From assembly GCF_003477525.1 (NCBI RefSeq), contig NZ_QUDO01000019.1, positions 1 through 64,000 on the forward strand: 64,000 bases of DNA, read 5' to 3'. Below, piece by piece: positions 29,843 to 39,681 of the stretch. A program made the translations under genes and the position numbers. The notes beneath the pieces were generated by a model. That model saw only the letters and a list, made by a program, of their open reading frames with translations. It did not search any database and had not been told where the DNA came from. Numbering within the stretch: the first letter of the stretch is position 1; each line of letters starts with the position of its first letter. The DNA is from Ruminococcus sp. AF41-9. Its GTDB lineage: Bacteria > Bacillota > Clostridia > Lachnospirales > Lachnospiraceae.

Positions 29843-31900
29843 TCAGTTTTCCAGTTCATACATATGCAGCTCATGAAGTGCTCTGGTTGCAGCAATATAT
29901 CTCGCCTGCTCTGCAAGCGGAGTCTGGTCTTTCTCCGGAAATACTGCAAATACCTGATCAAATTCCAGTCCTTTTGCCAGATAAAAAGTCGTAACGGTAA
30001 GTCCCTTTCTGAAGCTTGTGCTGTTACGGTCCAGCCAGGAAAGACGGTTCTTCACATCAAAATCCGTCTTCTCCAGCTCCTCTTTCAGAAGCAGCCATAC
30101 CTGCTCTGCCTCTTTCTCCGTCCGCAGGATCACCGCAGCTGTTTCATATTCCTCTTCTCCCAGTTTCAGCGTATCCTGAATCTCCTTCACAGCCGCTTTT
30201 ACATCTGCAAAAACTTTCTCCTCAACCGGAGCCCCGTGACGTTCAAACAGTTCCATATCCTCAATTCCCGCAAGCCGGTTTGCATACGTCGCAATCTCCA
30301 CCGTATTACGGTAACTCTTATTCATAATGATCTTATGGATATCCCGTCCGAAAATCTTCGGAAGGAATGTCAGCACATCCTGCTGTTTATCATCCATTGT
30401 CTGCGCCCTGTCACCCAGGATCGTCATGCGGCAGGAGAAAATTCTCTGAATGATCTCATACTGAAGTCTGGAATAATCCTGCATCTCATCCACTACCAGA
30501 TGCTTGATATTGCTTCGTCCCTGTTGGCTCTGCAAACGATACTTCAGATAAAGGACAGGGTAAACGTCTTCATACTTCAGTTTTCTCTTTTCAAAAGAAA
30601 CCCTCGGCAGCCCCTTATATCCGTTCTCTTTCAGGAACTGGCTGTAAATCACATAGAAATCTCTGGTCACATACAGCTTCATAAATTTCTCACGGATCAG
30701 CTCTTTCTCATCATCTGCCAGATCACGGTCACGCAGAGTTTCCACCTCATCAATGAAATAATCTGCAACCGCATCCATTCTGGAAAGCAGCGGATAATCC
30801 TGGAACTTAAAGTAAAACAGCTCAATAATCTCAGACTCTGTTTTCACAAATCCCTTATATTCCACATCTCTGAAATTCATCAGACGGTCTTCCAGCTCCA
30901 TAATGTAGCGTTCCATAAGATCGATAAATCCCATGGACTGTTTTTCCTCTGCCAGAGAAACCTTTTTCGGGAAACGGATTCTGCGCTCGATCTCATCATA
31001 GCGGTCCTCACAGTCAGAAACCGTATCCCGCAACTGCTTATAGGCAAAAAGATCAAAGCTCATTTCCTTAATGTTCTCTTCTCCCAGCTCCGGCAGGATA
31101 TGAGAAATATAATCGGAAAATACCCCGTTCGGTGACAGGATCAGAATATTCGAAGATTTCAGATTCTGTCTGTCATGATAAAGAAGATATGCGATTCGAT
31201 GAAGTGCCACAGAAGTCTTTCCGCTTCCTGCCGCACCCTGGATCACCATGATCCTGTCCTTGGTATTTCGGATGATCGCATTCTGCTCTTTCTGAATCGT
31301 ACGGATAATATTCTTAAGCTGAACTTCTCCGTTGCTGCCAAGCTCTGCTTTCAGAATCTCATCGTCAATCTTCACATCGCTTTCAAACTCATAGACCATT
31401 TTTCCATTGCGGATCTTATACTGCCATTTGGAAGCAACCTCACCGTGGATTTCACCCATCGGTGCTTCATAGGAAGCCGGTCCCTTATCATAGTCATAAA
31501 ACAGACCACTCACCGGCGCACGCCAGTCATATACCAGCGGAATATGCCCCGTCTTCTCCGCAAAGTTTCCGATTCCAATATAAAAAATCTCCGGTTCGTC
31601 CTCTCCTTCGTAAATGAAATCCACTCTTCCAAAGAAAGGAGAATCTACCATCCTGCGAAATCTCTGCTTCAGGATCAGTTGTTCTTCATTTGCGGAAATC
31701 TGACGGAACAATGCCTGCTGGTTATCATAATTTTCATAGCCATACTGGTCCATCTCTGTATAATTTTCCCAGTAATACTCATGCATTCCCTCGACTTCCT
31801 TCTGACCTTCTACCAGAGAAAGACTGATCTCCGTGATGCGTTCTTTTAATTTTTCCAATACATAATTGAGATATTCTCTGCCGTTTTTCTTATCTGTCAT
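29843..31900 (-). CDS. helD: HelD-like UvrD-family helicase
   Basis: 685 aa from the ATG preceded by AAGGA at 9 bases; an upstream in-frame extension to 31936 has no site. An N-terminal coiled coil (NYVLEKLKERITEISLSLVEGQKEV) and a HelD-type domain (FFGRVDFIYEGED, YIGIGNFAEKTGHIPLVYDWRAP) precede Walker A (GAAGSGKTSVALHRIAYLLY). The middle holds VVDEMQDYSRLQY and SKSYRNT-like motifs and the end has LAKGLEFDQVFAV and AATRALHEL. This matches the Gram-positive HelD group that recycles stalled RNA polymerase rather than UvrD repair helicases. A 10-bp inverted repeat (31927-31967) lies over the 5' leader. Confidence 0.85.
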   Translation of the reverse strand: MTDKKNGREYLNYVLEKLKERITEISLSLVEGQKEVEGMHEYYWENYTEMDQYGYENYDNQQALFRQISANEEQLILKQRFRRMVDSPFFGRVDFIYEGEDEPEIFYIGIGNFAEKTGHIPLVYDWRAPVSGLFYDYDKGPASYEAPMGEIHGEVASKWQYKIRNGKMVYEFESDVKIDDEILKAELGSNGEVQLKNIIRTIQKEQNAIIRNTKDRIMVIQGAAGSGKTSVALHRIAYLLYHDRQNLKSSNILILSPNGVFSDYISHILPELGEENIKEMSFDLFAYKQLRDTVSDCEDRYDEIERRIRFPKKVSLAEEKQSMGFIDLMERYIMELEDRLMNFRDVEYKGFVKTESEIIELFYFKFQDYPLLSRMDAVADYFIDEVETLRDRDLADDEKELIREKFMKLYVTRDFYVIYSQFLKENGYKGLPRVSFEKRKLKYEDVYPVLYLKYRLQSQQGRSNIKHLVVDEMQDYSRLQYEIIQRIFSCRMTILGDRAQTMDDKQQDVLTFLPKIFGRDIHKIIMNKSYRNTVEIATYANRLAGIEDMELFERHGAPVEEKVFADVKAAVKEIQDTLKLGEEEYETAAVILRTEKEAEQVWLLLKEELEKTDFDVKNRLSWLDRNSTSFRKGLTVTTFYLAKGLEFDQVFAVFPEKDQTPLAEQARYIAATRALHELHMYELEN

Positions 31901-31926
31901 ATCGTTGGTATCCTTTAATATTTGGC

Positions 31927-31967
31927 AACCATTCAACGGTTTCCTGAATCTGACCGATTGAATGGTT
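31927..31967. promoter_or_regulatory. perfect 10-bp inverted repeat in the helD leader
   Basis: AACCATTCAA (31927-31936) and TTGAATGGTT (31958-31967) are exact complements across 21 bases, just upstream of the helD ribosome site. It could be a leader hairpin or an operator. Confidence 0.5.
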
Positions 31968-32111
31968 ACTGATATTCTTCAGTTATTGTTATCGTTTTCC
32001 TTAGTTTTTATGATAAATTTCATGATGAAAATTATCACTTTTACATAAGATAGTTTCTTATTATAGCATATTAAATCCTGACAGAAAAGACAGAAAACGT
32101 GAAAAATCCCC

Positions 32112-32163
32112 CGATGAAAAATCCCCCGAACAGTTTTTGATCTATTCCATACTGTCAGGGGGA
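32112..32163 (-). terminator. terminator of the ABC exporter operon
   Basis: On the minus strand CCCCCTGACAGT pairs with ACTGTTCGGGGG, followed by ATTTTTC. A second copy of CGGGGGATTTTTC follows immediately, so the run-off is doubled. Confidence 0.75.
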
Positions 32164-32184
32164 ATTCATTATACCATATGAAAT

Positions 32185-34026
32185 TTATGCACTCGCCTTA
32201 TTCTCAAACTGGCTGTTATACAGATCCGCATAGAATCCCTTCTTCGCAAGCAGTTCCTTATGATTTCCCTGCTCAATGATATCGCCGTCTTTCATAACCA
32301 GGATCAGATCCGCATCCTTGATAGTTGAAAGTCTGTGTGCGATCACGAAACTTGTTCTGCCTTTCATCAGGTTATCCATCGCTTTCTGGATCTGCATCTC
32401 TGTTCTGGTATCGACAGAAGATGTCGCCTCATCCAGGATCAGGATCTTATTGTCCGCAAGGATTGCTCTGGCAATCGTCAGAAGCTGTTTCTGTCCCTGG
32501 GAAATATTGCTGGTTTCTTCATCCAGAACCATGTCATAGCCTCCCGGCTGCTGCATGATAAAGTTGTGTACATGAGCTGCCTTGGCTGCTGCGATCACTT
32601 CTTCATCTGTTGCATCCAGACGTCCGTAACGGATATTTTCCATAATGGTTCCTGAGAATAACCAGGTATCCTGAAGTACCATTCCGAACATCTCACGGAG
32701 ATTGCTTCTGTTGAAGTCTTTAATATCGTAGCCGTCTACTTTAATCGTACCACCATTAAGGTCGTAGAATCTCATCAGCAGTTTTACCATCGTCGTCTTT
32801 CCTGCACCGGTCGGTCCTACAATAGCGATCTTCTGGCCATCTTTGACATCAGCGGAGAAATCATTGATGATGATCTTATCCGGATTATAGCCGAATTTTA
32901 CATGCTCAAACTGTACATCACCGGTAAGCTTCTCAATGTCCGCCGGACTTGTTTCATTCTGGCTCTCTTCCGGCTCCTCCAGGAACTCAAATACACGCTC
33001 GGATGCTGCCGCAGAGGACTGTAACAGGTTGGTAACCTGTGCGATCTGCTGGATCGGCTGTGTAAAGTTACGGATGTACTGGAAGAATGACTGGATATCA
33101 CCGACTTCAATGCTGTTCTTGATTACAAAAACGCCACCGAGAAGTGCAACCATTACATATCCGAGGTTACCGACAAACTGCATGATCGGCATCATCATTC
33201 CTGAGAAGAACTGAGACTTCCATGCAGATTCATAAAGTTTCTGGTTGTCTTTCTCAAATTCCTCTACCACATCGTTCTCTTTGTTGAAAACTCTTACTAC
33301 ATTGTGACCGCCAAAGTTCTCTTCAATCTGACCATTTACCTTACCCAGATAATTCTGCTGTGCCTGGAAATATTTCTGGGAATGCTTCATAACAGTCTGG
33401 ATGATCAGCATGGAAACCGGCAGGATCAGAAGTGCTGCCAGAGTCATCCATACATTGATGGAAAGCATCATGACAAACACACCAATCAATGTAGTCACGG
33501 ATGTAATAAGCTGCGTTAAACTCTGGTTCAGACTCATCTGCAGAGTATCCACATCATTGGTGATACGGGAAAGGATCTCACCGTTTGTTCTGCTCTCATA
33601 ATAATTCAGAGGCAGCTTGTTGATCTTCTTTGAGATATCCTTTCTCAGGTTATAAGTGACGTCATTGGAAATCCCTGTCATTACAAATCCCTGGATAAAG
33701 GAAAAGCATGCGCTTACCACATATAATCCAAGTGTCCCCAGAAGGATCATTCCTATTTTTTCAAAATCAATTCCGCCTGTACCGTTTACTTTGGCGATCA
33801 GACCGTTAAACAATTCTGTTGTTGCTTTACCGAGGATCTTCGGTCCAACAATATTAAATACCGTTCCGGCTATTGCAAAAATGAACATCAGGATAAACCG
33901 GAATTTATATCGTTCCATGTAACGGAAAAGCTTAGCCATGGAACCTTTGAAGTCTTTTGCTTTCTCACCGGGCATCATACCACGGCGTGGTCCTCCCATG
34001 GGACCTCTTCTTCTCTGTTCGCTCAT
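32185..34026 (-). CDS. ABC exporter half-transporter, canonical Walker B, degenerate signature
   Basis: 613 aa. A basic, Gly-rich N-tail (RRRGPMGGPRRGMMPGEK) precedes six membrane helices and a nucleotide-binding domain: Walker A GPTGAGKTT, signature position NISQGQKQL instead of LSGGQ, Walker B with Glu ILILDEATSSVD, H-loop IAHRLST. Start ATG and the upstream partner's stop overlap (ATGA), so the two are co-translated as a heterodimer. The asymmetry, with one site complete and one broken by the partner's lost Glu, is known in heterodimeric exporters such as BmrCD and TM287/288. Likely cargo is drugs or peptides; the MarR gene upstream fits. Confidence 0.9.
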   Translation of the reverse strand: MSEQRRRGPMGGPRRGMMPGEKAKDFKGSMAKLFRYMERYKFRFILMFIFAIAGTVFNIVGPKILGKATTELFNGLIAKVNGTGGIDFEKIGMILLGTLGLYVVSACFSFIQGFVMTGISNDVTYNLRKDISKKINKLPLNYYESRTNGEILSRITNDVDTLQMSLNQSLTQLITSVTTLIGVFVMMLSINVWMTLAALLILPVSMLIIQTVMKHSQKYFQAQQNYLGKVNGQIEENFGGHNVVRVFNKENDVVEEFEKDNQKLYESAWKSQFFSGMMMPIMQFVGNLGYVMVALLGGVFVIKNSIEVGDIQSFFQYIRNFTQPIQQIAQVTNLLQSSAAASERVFEFLEEPEESQNETSPADIEKLTGDVQFEHVKFGYNPDKIIINDFSADVKDGQKIAIVGPTGAGKTTMVKLLMRFYDLNGGTIKVDGYDIKDFNRSNLREMFGMVLQDTWLFSGTIMENIRYGRLDATDEEVIAAAKAAHVHNFIMQQPGGYDMVLDEETSNISQGQKQLLTIARAILADNKILILDEATSSVDTRTEMQIQKAMDNLMKGRTSFVIAHRLSTIKDADLILVMKDGDIIEQGNHKELLAKKGFYADLYNSQFENKASA

Positions 34027-36185
34027 GCCAGTTCCTCCTCTGATAACTGAGATCTTGCAATCTGCTGATATACTTCACAATCTGCCATCAGTTCCTTATG
34101 AGTTCCAATGCCTGCCATACGTCCGTCATCCAGAACAATGATCTGATCTGCATTCAGGATCGTGCTGATACGCTGTGCAACGATGATCGTTGTCGCATCT
34201 TTGGTGTGCTCTTTCAGGGCTTTTCTAAGCTGGCTGTCAGTCTTAAAGTCAAGGGCTGAGAAGCTGTCATCAAAGATAACGATCTCCGGATCTTTTGCAA
34301 TGGCTCTGGCAATGGACAGACGCTGTTTCTGACCACCGGAAACATTGGTACCTCCCTGTGATACAGGAGACTCATATTTCTCAGGTTTTGTATCAATAAA
34401 CTCTGTAGCCTGCGCTACTTCTGCTGCCTCTTTTACCTGAGACTCAGAGATTTCCGGCTTACCATAACGAATGTTGGAATCGATCGTACCTGAGAAAAGA
34501 ACCCCTTTCTGTGGCACATATCCCAGCTTATCGCGAAGCTCTTTCTGTGTCATGTCACGGACATCCACGCCGTCAACTTTTACAGAACCCTTTGTCACAT
34601 CATAGTATCTCGGGATCAGATTGACCAGCGTACTCTTACCGCTTCCTGTGCTTCCGATCACTGCGATCGTCTGGCCTTTCTTTGCCTTAAAGGAAATATC
34701 AGTCAGTACATTCTCTCCGGCTTCCGGATATGCAAAACTTACATGATCAAATTCAATCTCACCTTTTACACTTTCAGACGGATGTACCGGTGATTCCGGA
34801 TCCTGAATAGATACTTCTGTCTTCAGAACCTCATCAATACGAAGTGCTGCCACATTTGCTCTCGGAAGCATAATGGACATTGCTGTGATCATCAGGAATG
34901 ACATGATGATCTGCATTGCATACTGGATAAATGCCATAACATTACCAACCTGCATGGTTCCGTTATCTACTGCATGAGAACCACTATAAATGATCAGTAC
35001 GGATACACCGTTCATGATCAGCATCATCGTCGGCATCATGAAAGTCATACATCTGTTTACAAACAGGTTTGTTTTTGTCAGATCCATGTTTGCTTTCTCA
35101 AAGCGTTCTTCCTCATGTTTCTCACGGCTGAATGCACGTATGACCGGGATACCTGTCAGGATCTCACGGGATACCAGATTCAGTCGGTCGATGAGTGTCT
35201 GCAGTTTTGTAAATTTCGGCATTGCCACCTGGAACAGAACAAAAATTACAACCAGGATCAGTGCAACTGCCACACCAAGGATCCATGTCATGGAAGAATC
35301 CGTCTTTAATACTTTGATCACACCACCAATTCCAAGGATCGGAGCATACAGAACGATACGGAACATCATTGCCATAACCTGCTGTACCTGCTGCACGTCA
35401 TTGGTGCTTCGTGTGATCAGGGATGCTGTAGAGAATTTGTGATACTCTCTGCTTGAGAAACTCATAACCTTGCGGTAAATACTGTTTCTCAGATCATGGC
35501 CAAGGCGGCCTGCCACTCTGGCAGAAATAAAGGTAACACTGATTGCAGCAAGCATGATCACAAGTGCCATGGCAAGCATTCTCAGACCCGACATCAGGAT
35601 ATAATGCATCTGAATGGAATCCACATCCATTCCAAGCGCTTCATACTCAGAAGCAACAAAGGCAACACCTGCCTGTGTCACGATGGACTCCGGCATATCT
35701 TTCAGTTTCTCATCCACCTGACTCATGATCTGCTGTACTGCTTCTTCCGGCATCTGGGCCAGTGCTGTCAGCGGATCTGTTCCCTCTGGAAGTCCCATCT
35801 GCGCAACCATTGCCTGCCCCTGCTCACTGTCACCGGAAAAGGCAGCTACCATCATCATTGCTTTTGAGAAATCGTCATTTAAATTCTCTCTGGGCTCTTT
35901 GGAAATATCGTCGTTTAATACCCAGGTATCATCTTCCAGGGTATAATTCTCCGAAACTTCCGCTTTCTGATCGTCATCCATAAAAATCCGGAGACTCTGC
36001 ATGGTCGAATCCCGAAGCTTATCCGGAACACTGTCCTCGATACCTTTCTGCTGGATTCCTACATTGATAATCTTTGAGGTATAATCCGGCAGGGAAAGAT
36101 CGCAGTACGCCTGTAAAAACAGAAGCGCTATGATCAGGACAATGTAGCCCGCTGATTTCTTCAGATACTTCATCAGTTTAATCAT
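34023..36185 (-). CDS. ABC exporter half-transporter, degenerate catalytic site
   Basis: 720 aa. The first membrane helix (SAGYIVLIIALLFLQAYCDL) is followed by an external insertion of about 160 residues between helices 1 and 2 (DDKQKAEV-like to QMHYILMSG), unusually long for this class. The NBD has Walker A GSTGSGKST and signature NVSGGQKQR, but the Walker B is IVIFDDSFSALD, with Asp in place of the catalytic Glu. It therefore supplies the good signature to the partner's good Walker B. It is the first gene of the pair and overlaps it. It is 80 bases downstream of the MarR gene. Confidence 0.9.
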   Translation of the reverse strand: MIKLMKYLKKSAGYIVLIIALLFLQAYCDLSLPDYTSKIINVGIQQKGIEDSVPDKLRDSTMQSLRIFMDDDQKAEVSENYTLEDDTWVLNDDISKEPRENLNDDFSKAMMMVAAFSGDSEQGQAMVAQMGLPEGTDPLTALAQMPEEAVQQIMSQVDEKLKDMPESIVTQAGVAFVASEYEALGMDVDSIQMHYILMSGLRMLAMALVIMLAAISVTFISARVAGRLGHDLRNSIYRKVMSFSSREYHKFSTASLITRSTNDVQQVQQVMAMMFRIVLYAPILGIGGVIKVLKTDSSMTWILGVAVALILVVIFVLFQVAMPKFTKLQTLIDRLNLVSREILTGIPVIRAFSREKHEEERFEKANMDLTKTNLFVNRCMTFMMPTMMLIMNGVSVLIIYSGSHAVDNGTMQVGNVMAFIQYAMQIIMSFLMITAMSIMLPRANVAALRIDEVLKTEVSIQDPESPVHPSESVKGEIEFDHVSFAYPEAGENVLTDISFKAKKGQTIAVIGSTGSGKSTLVNLIPRYYDVTKGSVKVDGVDVRDMTQKELRDKLGYVPQKGVLFSGTIDSNIRYGKPEISESQVKEAAEVAQATEFIDTKPEKYESPVSQGGTNVSGGQKQRLSIARAIAKDPEIVIFDDSFSALDFKTDSQLRKALKEHTKDATTIIVAQRISTILNADQIIVLDDGRMAGIGTHKELMADCEVYQQIARSQLSEEELA

Positions 36186-36264
36186 TGCTTGATTCCCTCT
36201 TTTCTTAGTTTTATTGTTGCATATTTCTATTACTCTTTACCCTTCTAAGGAACTACTGTATGTT

Positions 36265-36735
36265 TCAGATTTCCTTTCCGGCTGGTATCTGCCCTATATT
36301 ATCCAGAATCTGTTCAAAGAATCTGCGCATCAGGCACAATTCCGCATCGCTGAAATTACTGAACATAACTTTCTCCACATCCCGGCTCTGCTGCTTGATC
36401 TCTTCTACTATCCTCTGTCCGTTTTCTGTGAGATATACACGCATGACTCTCTGATCTTTCTCATCACGTTTCCTGCATACGATATCCGCTTTCTCCAGAC
36501 GCTGAATACTCACATTTACAGTAGGAGGTGTCACTCCCATATGCTCTGCAATTTCTTTCTGACTGCATCCACTGTTCTTGTATACCATCATAAGGATTGG
36601 CATCTGTCCCTGCTGAATTCCCACTTCACGGATACGGTGCATACATCTCATACCATACTGTCGGTTGATCTCCATAAAAAGACCGGGCATGCTCTTTTCT
36701 TTCCATTCTTCTCTTTCATCCTCTGCACACCACAT
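36265..36735 (-). CDS. MarR-family transcriptional regulator
   Basis: 156 aa. Winged helix with GIQQGQMPILMMVYKNSGCSQKE, EIAEHMGVTPPTVNVSIQRLEKADIVCRKRD and the wing MRVYLTENG, followed by the C-terminal dimer helix. It is co-directional with the two ABC genes downstream (80-base gap), a common MarR-exporter pairing in which the regulator represses the operon until a drug binds. An AATTAGTCTGGCTAA-type palindrome lies upstream (36794). The start is the ATG at 36735, with AAGGAG 10-15 bases upstream on the minus strand. Confidence 0.92.
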   Translation of the reverse strand: MWCAEDEREEWKEKSMPGLFMEINRQYGMRCMHRIREVGIQQGQMPILMMVYKNSGCSQKEIAEHMGVTPPTVNVSIQRLEKADIVCRKRDEKDQRVMRVYLTENGQRIVEEIKQQSRDVEKVMFSNFSDAELCLMRRFFEQILDNIGQIPAGKEI

Positions 36736-36793
36736 TGTTTCAACTCCTTTCTGACCAGGAATTTTTCTTTTGTTCTGATATCTTTTATTTTAA

Positions 36794-36806
36794 TTAGTCT
36801 GGCTAA
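36794..36806. promoter_or_regulatory. candidate MarR operator
   Basis: TTAG-TCTGG-CTAA, an inverted repeat centred just downstream of an AT-rich promoter (ATTATATA on the minus strand at about 36807-36822). A second partial match (GTCCGGCTAA) occurs at 36916-36925. Two near copies in front of a marR gene support operator function. The stretch 36807-36950 otherwise holds no gene. Confidence 0.5.
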
Positions 36807-36954
36807 CTATATATAATATACATTTATACAAAAAATGCAAGTGATTTTTGTGCAGTTTATAATTATTTTAGATTTGTTTTTGATAAGTTTTATTCTTAAT
36901 CCTGTATTTTAGTTTGTCCGGCTAATTTTTATTGAGATCACAACTCCTGTAAAA

Positions 36955-37008
36955 ACAAAAGAAAAAGAAGTTCAGCACCTTTATTCAGAGTACTGAACCT
37001 CTTTTCTT
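36955..37008 (-). terminator. terminator after the cytidylate-kinase-like gene
   Basis: On the minus strand GAGGTTCAG pairs with CTGAACTTC over a 17-base loop and is followed by TTTTTCTTTTG. It ends the antiporter-kinase transcript. Confidence 0.7.
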
Positions 37009-37080
37009 TTGACTTTTGCTTCAAGGCAATCACATAATTCTCCACCTTGCCGCTTCCTTGGATTAACTTTTTAATTAATT

Positions 37081-38079
37081 TTAATGCAGCTTCTGATCCA
37101 GCATTCGTCGGATCAGTTCGATTGTATCTTTCAGACCATAGTTTGCACTGTTGATACAAAGGTCATAGTTCTCCGGTCTTCCCCATTTCTCACCGGTATA
37201 GAACTCATAATATTTCTTATGCTGCCTGTCCATCTGTTTCAGGAAACGTACCGCCTGTTTCAGATCCATGTTTCGGATATCCATAACATGCTGCACACGT
37301 ACCTGGAACGGAGCACTGATAAACAGACTGATGTGCGGAATATGATTATTCTTCAGGATCGCATCTGCGCATCGTCCCATAATCACGCAGTCCTCACTCT
37401 TTGCAAGTTCACAGATCAGATCACTCATGTTAAAGAAAACCGCATCCTGCTTCGGAAGTCCGTGATAACGGTTGAATTCTTTAAACCAGGTTTTCAGATC
37501 TGTATGATGTTTCTTATATTTATCAAATCTCTCAAAGTTACCGGTATCGATAACTTCATTCTTGTCTGCCTGCAGACGTTTCATAACCTGATCAAAAATT
37601 TCAGCATCGTAATAGTTGATCTGTAACTGGTCAGCCAGTTCAAATCCGATATCATTACCACCGCTTCCCTGCGTACGGCTGATGCAGATGATCAGATGAT
37701 CGTTCTCCGAAATCTCTTTTCTGTGTCTGGCGAGCAGATTATTAAGCTGGATACGTTCTTTATCCACAATATCTGTCTTTCCAAATGTATCCGGAAGAAG
37801 CTCAATTTCTTTCAAAATGCTGTCATACTCGATCATCAGGCGTCTTCTTTCATCTTTATCCCTGATTGTACGGGCCATGTTACTGATCAACGCCATCTCA
37901 CTCCTAAGCAGATGTCCGTCCGGCCTGGTGTACATCAACGCTGCCAGATGACGGATGGTTGTTTCTTTCTGTCCTGTAAATGTACGTCCCAGAGAGGAAC
38001 CGACACATTTATAAACTTCTTCATCCAGGTTATAAATGCGTGTTGCAAGTTCTTTACATTTTTCCTGATTGTCCTGCAT
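37081..38079 (-). CDS. cytidylate-kinase-like protein with N-terminal regulatory domain
   Basis: 332 aa, longer than a cytidylate kinase. The C-terminal 200 residues have the P-loop-like ISRTQGSGGNDIGFELAD, YYDAEIFDQVMKRL, CVIMGRCADAIL and ISAPFQVRVQHVM motifs of the Cytidylate_kin2 family, whose substrates are mostly unknown. The N-terminal 120 residues are helical (ATRIYNLDEEVYKCVGSSLGR). The ATG has GGAGGGAGG upstream and lies 15 bases after the stop of the NhaD-like antiporter, so the two form one operon ended by the 36955 terminator. The link between ion transport and this kinase is not understood. Confidence 0.85.
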   Translation of the reverse strand: MQDNQEKCKELATRIYNLDEEVYKCVGSSLGRTFTGQKETTIRHLAALMYTRPDGHLLRSEMALISNMARTIRDKDERRRLMIEYDSILKEIELLPDTFGKTDIVDKERIQLNNLLARHRKEISENDHLIICISRTQGSGGNDIGFELADQLQINYYDAEIFDQVMKRLQADKNEVIDTGNFERFDKYKKHHTDLKTWFKEFNRYHGLPKQDAVFFNMSDLICELAKSEDCVIMGRCADAILKNNHIPHISLFISAPFQVRVQHVMDIRNMDLKQAVRFLKQMDRQHKKYYEFYTGEKWGRPENYDLCINSANYGLKDTIELIRRMLDQKLH

Positions 38080-38094
38080 AATGATCCTCCCTCC

Positions 38095-39534
38095 TTATAA
38101 AAAGAATACAAACATATCGATAATAAACACCGGAACCAGAAATGCAATGGACCAGAGCATATATCCGAAGAATGACGGCATCTTGACACCGTTCTCATCA
38201 GAGATTGCCTTTACCATAAAGTTCGGGGCATTTCCGATATAAGTGTTGGCACCCATGAATACTGCACCGCAGGAAATTGCGGACAATACCTTGGTCGGTA
38301 CCGTTCCCAGTGTGGTTGTGATTCCATTGGTAAATGCCAGTGTTCCTGCTGTTGTAAGGAATACCAGATAAGTCGGTGTGTTATCCAGAAAACTGGAAAG
38401 CGCACCGGTTGCCCAGAACATCTCTGCCGGTTCAGTAACTCCCAGATTCGGTCCTACAGCTTTCAGAAGCATCAATGCGGGCTGCATAGTGATAAAAATA
38501 CCGATGAATAAAACCGCAACCTCCTGGATCGCACCCCAGGTAAAATGGTTTCTGATACGAATCTGCTTATCTGTTGTCTTAAAGGAAAGAAATGCAGCAA
38601 GCAATATGATTACAATTTCAATCAGTGCCGGGAATGTCAGGGTTACTTCTCCAAAAAGATGAATGCCTTTTACATTGCCTGCAGCATCCTGAAATGCGGA
38701 CATTCCCGGAAGTACACCACTTAAGATTACCGCACCAACAATCATCACAAGGAAGATAATATTATGCAGTCCCTCAAGACGGAACTGAGTACCCGGTTTA
38801 CGGATATCTGGTTTACGGCCGTTTGCAATGTCTCGTCTGTAAGAGCGTTTATCGATCTGATAGAATACAAACAGCAGAATGATCATATTAAAGATCAGTA
38901 CAGGGAACAGATGCAGACTCCAGAAGAACGGAACGCCTCGCATAAATCCCATTAACAGCGGCGGATCTCCGATTGGTGTAAGACATCCACCCATATTGGA
39001 AACCATGAAGATAAAGAAGATCATGATATGTCCTTTTCTCTTTCTCCATGAATTCATTTTAATTACCGGACGTACCATCAGCATACTGGCGCCCGTAGTG
39101 CCGATGCAGCTTGCCAGAAGAGTTCCCAGTGCAAGCAGACCTACATTAACACGGGGAGAACCTGCGAAATCACCCTCCATGGTAATATTACCTGATACGC
39201 AGAACAGACCGAATAACAGAATGATAAATGTCAGATAATCATTCACGATACAGTCCAGAACTGTCTCTGCCATCTTTCCTGCGCCATAAACAAAAGCAAA
39301 GGGAACGGCCATCAAAATGATCCACATGGCAACTACCAGTGGCTGATGAGACTCCCACCACTCCGCTTTTACCAGAGGCATCACTGCAATACATAACAAA
39401 AGCCCTGCAAAGGGAATGCAAAGCCATACAGGTACTGTAGATGGTGCTTTACTGCCCTCTGCCGCAAATACACTCAATGGACAAGCCAGAAGAACTGCAA
39501 AAAAAGCACCCAGTACGGTCACCAACTTTTTCAA
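38095..39534 (-). CDS. NhaD-like sodium/proton antiporter
   Basis: About 479 aa from a TTG start; GGAGG lies 8 bases before this TTG and overlaps the alternative ATG at 39549. An N-terminal hydrophobic segment is followed by 11-12 membrane helices with NhaD/ArsB-fold signatures: MVSNMGGCLTPIGDPPLLMGFMRG, LASCIGTTGASMLMVRP, FLDNTPTYLVFLTTAG and GANTYIGNAPNFMVKAIS. Such carriers exchange Na+ or Li+ for protons and support pH and salt tolerance in anaerobes. It is the first gene of a two-gene operon with the kinase-like gene. Confidence 0.88.
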   Translation of the reverse strand: MKKLVTVLGAFFAVLLACPLSVFAAEGSKAPSTVPVWLCIPFAGLLLCIAVMPLVKAEWWESHQPLVVAMWIILMAVPFAFVYGAGKMAETVLDCIVNDYLTFIILLFGLFCVSGNITMEGDFAGSPRVNVGLLALGTLLASCIGTTGASMLMVRPVIKMNSWRKRKGHIMIFFIFMVSNMGGCLTPIGDPPLLMGFMRGVPFFWSLHLFPVLIFNMIILLFVFYQIDKRSYRRDIANGRKPDIRKPGTQFRLEGLHNIIFLVMIVGAVILSGVLPGMSAFQDAAGNVKGIHLFGEVTLTFPALIEIVIILLAAFLSFKTTDKQIRIRNHFTWGAIQEVAVLFIGIFITMQPALMLLKAVGPNLGVTEPAEMFWATGALSSFLDNTPTYLVFLTTAGTLAFTNGITTTLGTVPTKVLSAISCGAVFMGANTYIGNAPNFMVKAISDENGVKMPSFFGYMLWSIAFLVPVFIIDMFVFFL

Positions 39535-39653
39535 AACTGCCACCTCCATATTTTATTTTTTCGCTCAATGCAGATATAGCAGTCAGAAAAATGGTTCGAC
39601 TTGAAACAGGTGTTTCTTCCTATTATAAATGCATTCGATTTTTTACAGATGCA

Positions 39654-39681
39654 ATTATATCATACAGCATACAAAAATCAA
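39654..39681 (-). promoter_or_regulatory. sigma-A-type promoter for the antiporter operon
   Basis: On the minus strand TTGATT, a 16-base spacer and TATAAT (39681 to 39654). It lies about 120 bases upstream of the antiporter start. Confidence 0.6.

Noticed and set aside
36938-37159. 73-codon frame downstream of the kinase-like gene
   Set aside because: Overlaps the kinase-like gene end and its terminator, with no family match.
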